Assembly (NCBI RefSeq): GCF_023278565.1
Contig: NC_064678.1
Span: 310,001-374,000 of the forward strand
Length of the DNA: 64,000 nt
Direction of reading: 5' to 3'
DNA from: Colletotrichum lupini
Taxonomy: Eukaryota > Ascomycota > Sordariomycetes > Glomerellales > Glomerellaceae
Below the pieces are notes generated by a model that saw nothing but the letters and a program-made list of their open reading frames with translations, was not told the origin of the DNA and ran no database searches. Made by a program: the position numbers and the translations under genes. Shown in pieces: positions 59,295-64,000 of this stretch (positions are counted from its first letter, which is position 1; each line of letters starts with the position of its first letter).

Positions 59295-60812
59295 TTCGGA
59301 GGGAGAAGAGTGGTGGAAGGAGGGGCAGGGGCGATGATATAATAAAATGCAGCAGGTGACGGGGAGGGACAGAAGGTGGGGGGTTATTTGTCAGGCAAAG
59401 TGTCGCAATGCAGCAGGTAGGGGCGGGGTGCTGGGTGCTTGTGCTGGTGCTGGTGCTGTGCTGAAGCTAGATGCGGTTCAGTTTAGTTGCGACGGGGACG
59501 GGACTTGCAGCGAAGGGAAAGGCAATTCGGGGCCGAAGGCGGCGGGAGTGGATGATGCAATCGGGACTCTGATTACCTAAGAGGTAGACTGTGAGGTTCC
59601 AGACTGCGACGCAGCTGGTAGCAAAAGCCGAGTTTTCTAGAAGGTGGAGGTCACAGAGTTTAGTGTAACCGTACAACCGTGGTGTGGCTTTCAAATTTCG
59701 ATACCTTTGGGAGCAAAGACCCGATTTATAAGACACCGGCTCTCCCGAAGCTCACCTGCCTCGGCGTGTGTTACACCTTCTAGGTACCCGTAGATGTACT
59801 GAGGTTTGTCAGCTTCATTCGGGCCCTTGAGAGGCACCCGTCGACAGCGAGATTCCACACTGGAGATGATTTGATGACCTCGGCGAAGAAGAGAGATGCG
59901 AAGAGGCTAATTCAAAATGGGCAATGAGCTCAACTCAGCACCGGAGAGCAAATGGAAGGATCAAGGACCGGCTTGTGCCTCGAGTCTGCGGGTATGGTAC
60001 TACGTATTGCTAAGCTTGCAAAGTTGGGTCCGCTTGTCGTGAGATGAGGTAAGCATTTAGATAACTGGGATCAGGATAAGATAAAGATAAGAGGACCCTG
60101 GATTTCGGTGCATCTCGTGTTTCTGTCAATACCTAGGTACCTTAGGTAGGTACTCTACGTAAGGTACCTTCACGAACACCACCATCTTTCTATGGTTAAT
60201 GAAAACATGAATGCACCCAAGATTCCACATGGGAGGCTGAGGGAATGAGGCTATCATACCCAAGTTGGGGGATCGATCTATCCGCATCACCCACAATTAT
60301 TACCCGCGTCTAGCGCCTGACCGCATCCTCGGGCACCCGTACAGCGCAGCACACGTCTCGAGGTTCGTGATGACTGCCCGGTACGGAGCACACGGCAGGT
60401 AAATGGGTCAACGTTGTGGACGGGGCATGGCTGCTGGGTTGGGTTTGAAAGTCAGACGGGATTATTCCCGGGTCCCTGCAAGTATCGGCTGCTCGCCGAA
60501 TCGCAGCCAATTGCTGATTCCGCCTGCCCCGGTTGTCGTCGTGCAGAGAATCCTCGAGGACTGGTGAGAGTTACCTAAGTATTTGCAAACACCAAGCCAT
60601 TCCCAAGCAGGCTTCGTGTCCTCTTTGCCGCAGTTTTGCCTATACAAAAAACTATTTGAAACCTTTATTAACTGGTCCTTCTCAACCTGATATCCAAACC
60701 ATTACCAGTCAGCGAATCCCTGATAACCAAAGTAACAAAAGGTACGTCTATCTATCGTGACAGCTCGAAGCGCAGAAAGGACCCGTGGCACCGTCTCTCG
60801 GCCCGGCCAATG
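59295..60812. other. 1.5 kb intergenic region with GGTACC-type short repeats
   Basis: No gene supported. At 60131-60170 the motif CCTAGGTACCTTAGG and AAGGTACCTT occurs as interleaved short palindromes; related words occur at 53800-53850 and 54350-54385. Confidence 0.4.
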
Positions 60813-61729
60813 ACACCGGGTCCTTCCTCGGCGCGCATCCCCGTCATTCGCTGCCTTTGCAACCTGCCAGGTTTTTTCTAGAACCTCCCCTCCACATCCA
60901 CTTCCACGCTTCACCATCGCGCAACCTTACGCAACACCATCACTTCCGACCACTCACCTCTCGCCGTCGTCCCCAACTTTCTGCCGTCATCCTCTCCGAG
61001 TCCCGTAGGGCCACCTTTGACACACAACCACTCCTCACGCAGACCACACTCGCTCACTCGCTCGCTCACCCAGAACCGGACGCTTCGTCGCATCCCTGCC
61101 CGCCGCCCTCATCATCGCCTCTTCGCCCATCCACCACCCACCAGAACCCCAAAAGCTGACAGCGCATTGCCTTCTCTCCAGTCCTGCTTCTACAGCCTCA
61201 CCAAAGCCAACGAGCCACCACCTGGATCCTTGACCCAGGCTGGTGATCGTCCACGCCAGTTGGAGCCGGATCGAAACTCTCGACGACCCAAGCAGCCAAG
61301 CACCCGAATCGAACAGAACAGAACAGCTCGTCTTCTTTTATCTTTATTTTATTTCCCTTTACCCCACTGCTTCTGCAGCCTTCTTCTCTCTTGGTGCTGC
61401 TGCATTGCGTCGACTCCTTTCCCTTCCAAGGACCTTACCAGAGCCTGCGCCGTACTTGCGCCGTACTGTACGACCTGCCTTGCTGCAGAACGGCCTGATC
61501 TTCGAACCCCGCGAGTCGGAAAATTCCAGACGAGGGCATCCCCACGGCACCCGACGCCCACGATCAACATTTCACTCCCATCCGCCACGATACCAATCAC
61601 TGCTGTCGCCTTCGACCTTGCCTCACTTCACCTCTTCTCTCCTCCACCCCCTCCCCCTCCTTCTCATCCACTTTTTTCTCTCTCCCGGTTCAGCGTCCTT
61701 AGCTTCAAGGACCGCCTACTCCCGCCAAG
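60813..61729 (+). promoter_or_regulatory. ATG-free CT-rich leader/promoter of the BAG-domain gene
   Basis: 917 bp without a single ATG on the plus strand, pyrimidine-rich, ending CCGCCAAG directly before the GTG that aligns with the expected first codon. Depletion of ATG over this length is typical of a transcribed leader. Open frames across it (for example from 61017 and 61243) have no ATG start and are Pro/Ser-rich translations of CT-rich DNA. Confidence 0.5.
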
Positions 61730-62902
61730 GTGGCTTCCAGTCAGCCTCTTCTGGCATCTTCTGGTGCACTCCAAAACATCACCGCCTTGTTACCCACCAC
61801 CCTCCAGGTCTATCTCGACAAGTCCATCGCCAGCCTAGCCAAAGCTATCGCCAACTACTCCGGATACATCTCCGACACCACCGGCATCGATCCGAACCTC
61901 ATCCTCTACTCCACCATTGGCTGCATCCTTCTCGCAGTCCCCTTCACCATGTCTCGATACGGCTGGTCGACAAATCGGGAACAAATATCCCCTTACGGCT
62001 CCACCCTCAGCGGTGTTCCCGACGTTACGGACGAAGACTTTAGCTACATCACTACAGAGGACCTGCAGTCAACCTCTCTTGGTAGCTCTGTCCCGACGAG
62101 ATCGTACGCCCACAACCCCCGATCCCGTGGCAGCGTCCCCGACGACGACATTCTCCTCATCAAGAACAAGGGCATCACCTACCCCGCCCACTTCCCCGCG
62201 TATGCCATTGGCGACGGCAAGCTGCGCGTCCGCGATGTTCGGGACCGAGTAAGCGTCCTGCTGGAGCTGTCCGAGAGACGTGGACGCCGCGTCAAGCTTC
62301 TCTACAAGGGCCGCCAGCTCAAGGAGCCCGCTGCGCCCGTCCGGGATTACGGTGTCAAGAACAACAGCGAAGTCATGGTGGTGCTGCCCGAGGGCGAGGT
62401 GGACGCTGAGAGCAGCGACGACTCGGACGAGGAAATGGTGGTCGTAGGTGGCGATGGCGGCAGCGCTGTGGGCAGCAACGGCGGCACCGATGACGGCAAG
62501 AAGCGCCGTGGCAAGAAGAAGGGTCGCAAGTCCAAGAAGCGAAGCAGCAACACCAGCCCGAGGGATAGCGCATCAAATCTTGGCGTCCCAGGTCAGGAGA
62601 GACAAAGCTCGCCCTCCCCCAGCAAGGCCAACGGCCCTCACGCCAAGCTCGATGCCATTGCAGCAAAATTCGAGGCGGATCTTCGCCAGCCTTGTGAGGA
62701 CTACATCGCCTCGCCTCCGACAGACCCCAAGAAGAGAGAGGAGGAGCATCGCAAGCTGTCTGAGACGACGATGCAACATGTGCTTCTGAAGCTTGATGAG
62801 GTCGAGACGGAAGGCGACCAGGACGCCAGAATGAAGAGAAAAGCCTTGGTCCAAACCGTTCAGGATGTCCTGAAGCGCCTTGACGCGAGGCTCAAGGCAT
62901 AA
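61730..62902 (+). CDS. membrane-anchored ubiquitin-like/BAG-domain co-chaperone, GTG at expected start
   Basis: Predicted Hsp70 nucleotide-exchange co-chaperone, 390 aa if read from 61730. One membrane helix lies at about 57-75 (LILYSTIGCILLAVPFTM), then a ubiquitin-like region (about 165-225, VRDRVSVLLELSERRG, KLLYKGRQLKEP). A Lys-rich nuclear-signal-like stretch (KKRRGKKKGRKSKKR) and a C-terminal BAG domain (about 300-390) with the helix-3 motif RMKRKALVQTVQDVLKRLD follow. The order resembles BAG-1, with an anchor as in yeast Snl1. The frame is open from 61703 but has no ATG before 61949 (Met74), which would delete most of the anchor. The GTG at 61730 sits in CAAGgtgGCTTCC, identical to a strong start apart from A to G. 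True start unresolved: GUG initiation, an unseen 5' exon, or a base error. Confidence 0.82.
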   Translation: MASSQPLLASSGALQNITALLPTTLQVYLDKSIASLAKAIANYSGYISDTTGIDPNLILYSTIGCILLAVPFTMSRYGWSTNREQISPYGSTLSGVPDVTDEDFSYITTEDLQSTSLGSSVPTRSYAHNPRSRGSVPDDDILLIKNKGITYPAHFPAYAIGDGKLRVRDVRDRVSVLLELSERRGRRVKLLYKGRQLKEPAAPVRDYGVKNNSEVMVVLPEGEVDAESSDDSDEEMVVVGGDGGSAVGSNGGTDDGKKRRGKKKGRKSKKRSSNTSPRDSASNLGVPGQERQSSPSPSKANGPHAKLDAIAAKFEADLRQPCEDYIASPPTDPKKREEEHRKLSETTMQHVLLKLDEVETEGDQDARMKRKALVQTVQDVLKRLDARLKA

Positions 62903-64000
62903 AAGAAGCGAATTGGGGCGTCATTTGGGGGGTGCCTGCTGTTTCTGCAATACGTTTGTTTACTAATAACGGCCTACTTCCGTTGAATTCTTCTAGATGA
63001 GCATTTGTGGAGGGTTTCTATTCAGTCAAGCTGCATGTTTTATCAAAGCGAGATTTGCATCTAGAGGCATGCCGCGTAAAATGGCGGATGCGATGGGCGT
63101 TAGGGACAGCTTGAGATGGGATGCTGTACAACGATGGCCATTGCTTGAGCCGAAGATGATGCTAGGCAATGGGGAGCAGAGACGAGGAGTAGAGACAGAG
63201 ACAGACAGAGAGGCGCATAGCACGCCGTAGACAGGAACTGCAAAAACAACCCAAGTGTACTGGGATCTTCACTCCATCCATTGCGCACATGATGCATACG
63301 AGCACAGCCTTCCAAGTCCTAGACCTGGAACTGGATCTTGGAATAGCCGCATTCTGTCATTGAAGCAGGGCTGCAGCGTGACGTTGTCGACGAGGTCCAG
63401 TCGTGGGGATATCCCGGTCTCCCGTTTGAACAATTGTGCCATGCTTGACGTCGTTGGCTTAGTCAACGGGTGTCCTTATCTCATGTGACAGAGAGGCCGT
63501 TATCGATTAATCCGGTATCGGGTATTATTTCCTGCCCGGCCTAGGGACCCAGGGGAGAAAGACGGGAAAGGCCCGGTGAATGGAAGCGGCAGTGACAGAC
63601 GTGGGCAAGGTGAGTCGTCGATTGGGGTCTGGCCGCCAGCGGATGCCCCGCCACATACCTTACACCGAGATGAGCCCGCACTGAAAAGTCAAGGTGAGTC
63701 AGCAGAAACCTGACGCTGTGGGCATCGGAAGCGCTGAGCGGATGCGCGCCTTCTGGTAGGTCTTTGCAGCCCTAAGCTGCCTCAGGCCCCACTTCCAACC
63801 CTCGCTTGTGATGGATACTGCTTTGCCACAAAGGGCTAGCCTCATTCATTTCTCTGGCGTGCCATTGGAGGGTTTTGTGTGTGCGTGTGTAAATTTCTCA
63901 TTGACCTGTCCCCTTCCCAGTTGTGTGCCCGCCCCGATTTCAAGATTGTCGCGACGGCTTCTTCCAAATCTCACCCTCCGACAATACTAACCCAATCGCA
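62903..64000. other. downstream region to window end
   Basis: 1.1 kb after the BAG-domain gene; only short open frames without motifs. Nothing recognised. Confidence 0.4.

Noticed and set aside
61017..62043. Two long plus-strand frames (from 61017 and 61243) in the BAG gene leader
   Set aside because: No ATG start, Pro/Ser/His-rich translation of a CT-rich leader, and overlap with the real coding frame.

Overview
The window is nuclear DNA of a filamentous ascomycete, most likely a Sordariomycete (possibly Hypocreales). Genes are broken by short introns (mostly 48-90 nt) with GTRNGT donors, CTRAY branch sites and AG acceptors. The gene content is fungal: a Zn2Cys6 regulator, a rhodopsin-domain (SAT4-like) membrane protein, an HsbA-type secreted protein, a GRR1 F-box/LRR protein and a REX exonuclease. 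It also carries a retrotransposon heavily mutated by RIP (repeat-induced point mutation). No protein search was possible; names rest on motifs read by eye, and exon borders were set by reading-frame continuity.

Layout. 1-10.2 kb: a compact block that looks like one flank of a secondary-metabolism locus. It holds a carotenoid/stilbene oxygenase (cut by the left edge), an alpha/beta hydrolase, a Zn2Cys6 regulator, a cytochrome P450 with a suspicious central segment, and a seven-helix rhodopsin-domain protein. Two divergent promoters (oxygenase/hydrolase and regulator/P450) each contain a CGG-N10-CCG site. 10.2-14.3 kb: a long spacer, a tRNA-Arg(CCU) and a DUF1993-like protein. 14.45-22.04 kb: a complete 7.6 kb Ty1/copia LTR element with 5-bp target-site duplications, degraded by RIP and full of stops. 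22-28.4 kb: a flavin (Baeyer-Villiger-type) monooxygenase with an in-frame stop codon and an intact O-methyltransferase, facing each other.

28.4-46.4 kb: a secreted HsbA-family protein with an Ala/Gly-rich tail; a giant 2282-aa protein joining an SF1 NFX1/ZNFX1-like RNA helicase, a Cys-rich segment and three CbbX/SpoVK-type AAA+ modules; and a conserved fungal protein of unknown function. 46.4-64 kb is mostly core housekeeping: a REX3-like exonuclease, GRR1 (with a GC-AG intron) behind an approximately 6 kb gene-free stretch, an AIM18-type mitochondrial chalcone-isomerase-fold protein, a dithiol glutaredoxin with two in-frame starts, and a membrane-anchored ubiquitin-like/BAG co-chaperone whose expected start codon reads GTG after a leader of more than 1.1 kb without ATG.

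How the genes relate: oxygenase, hydrolase, P450, monooxygenase and methyltransferase are typical tailoring enzymes, and a Zn2Cys6 regulator sits among them. No backbone synthase lies in the window. The set is either the edge of a cluster whose core is to the left, or a decaying cluster split by the copia insertion.
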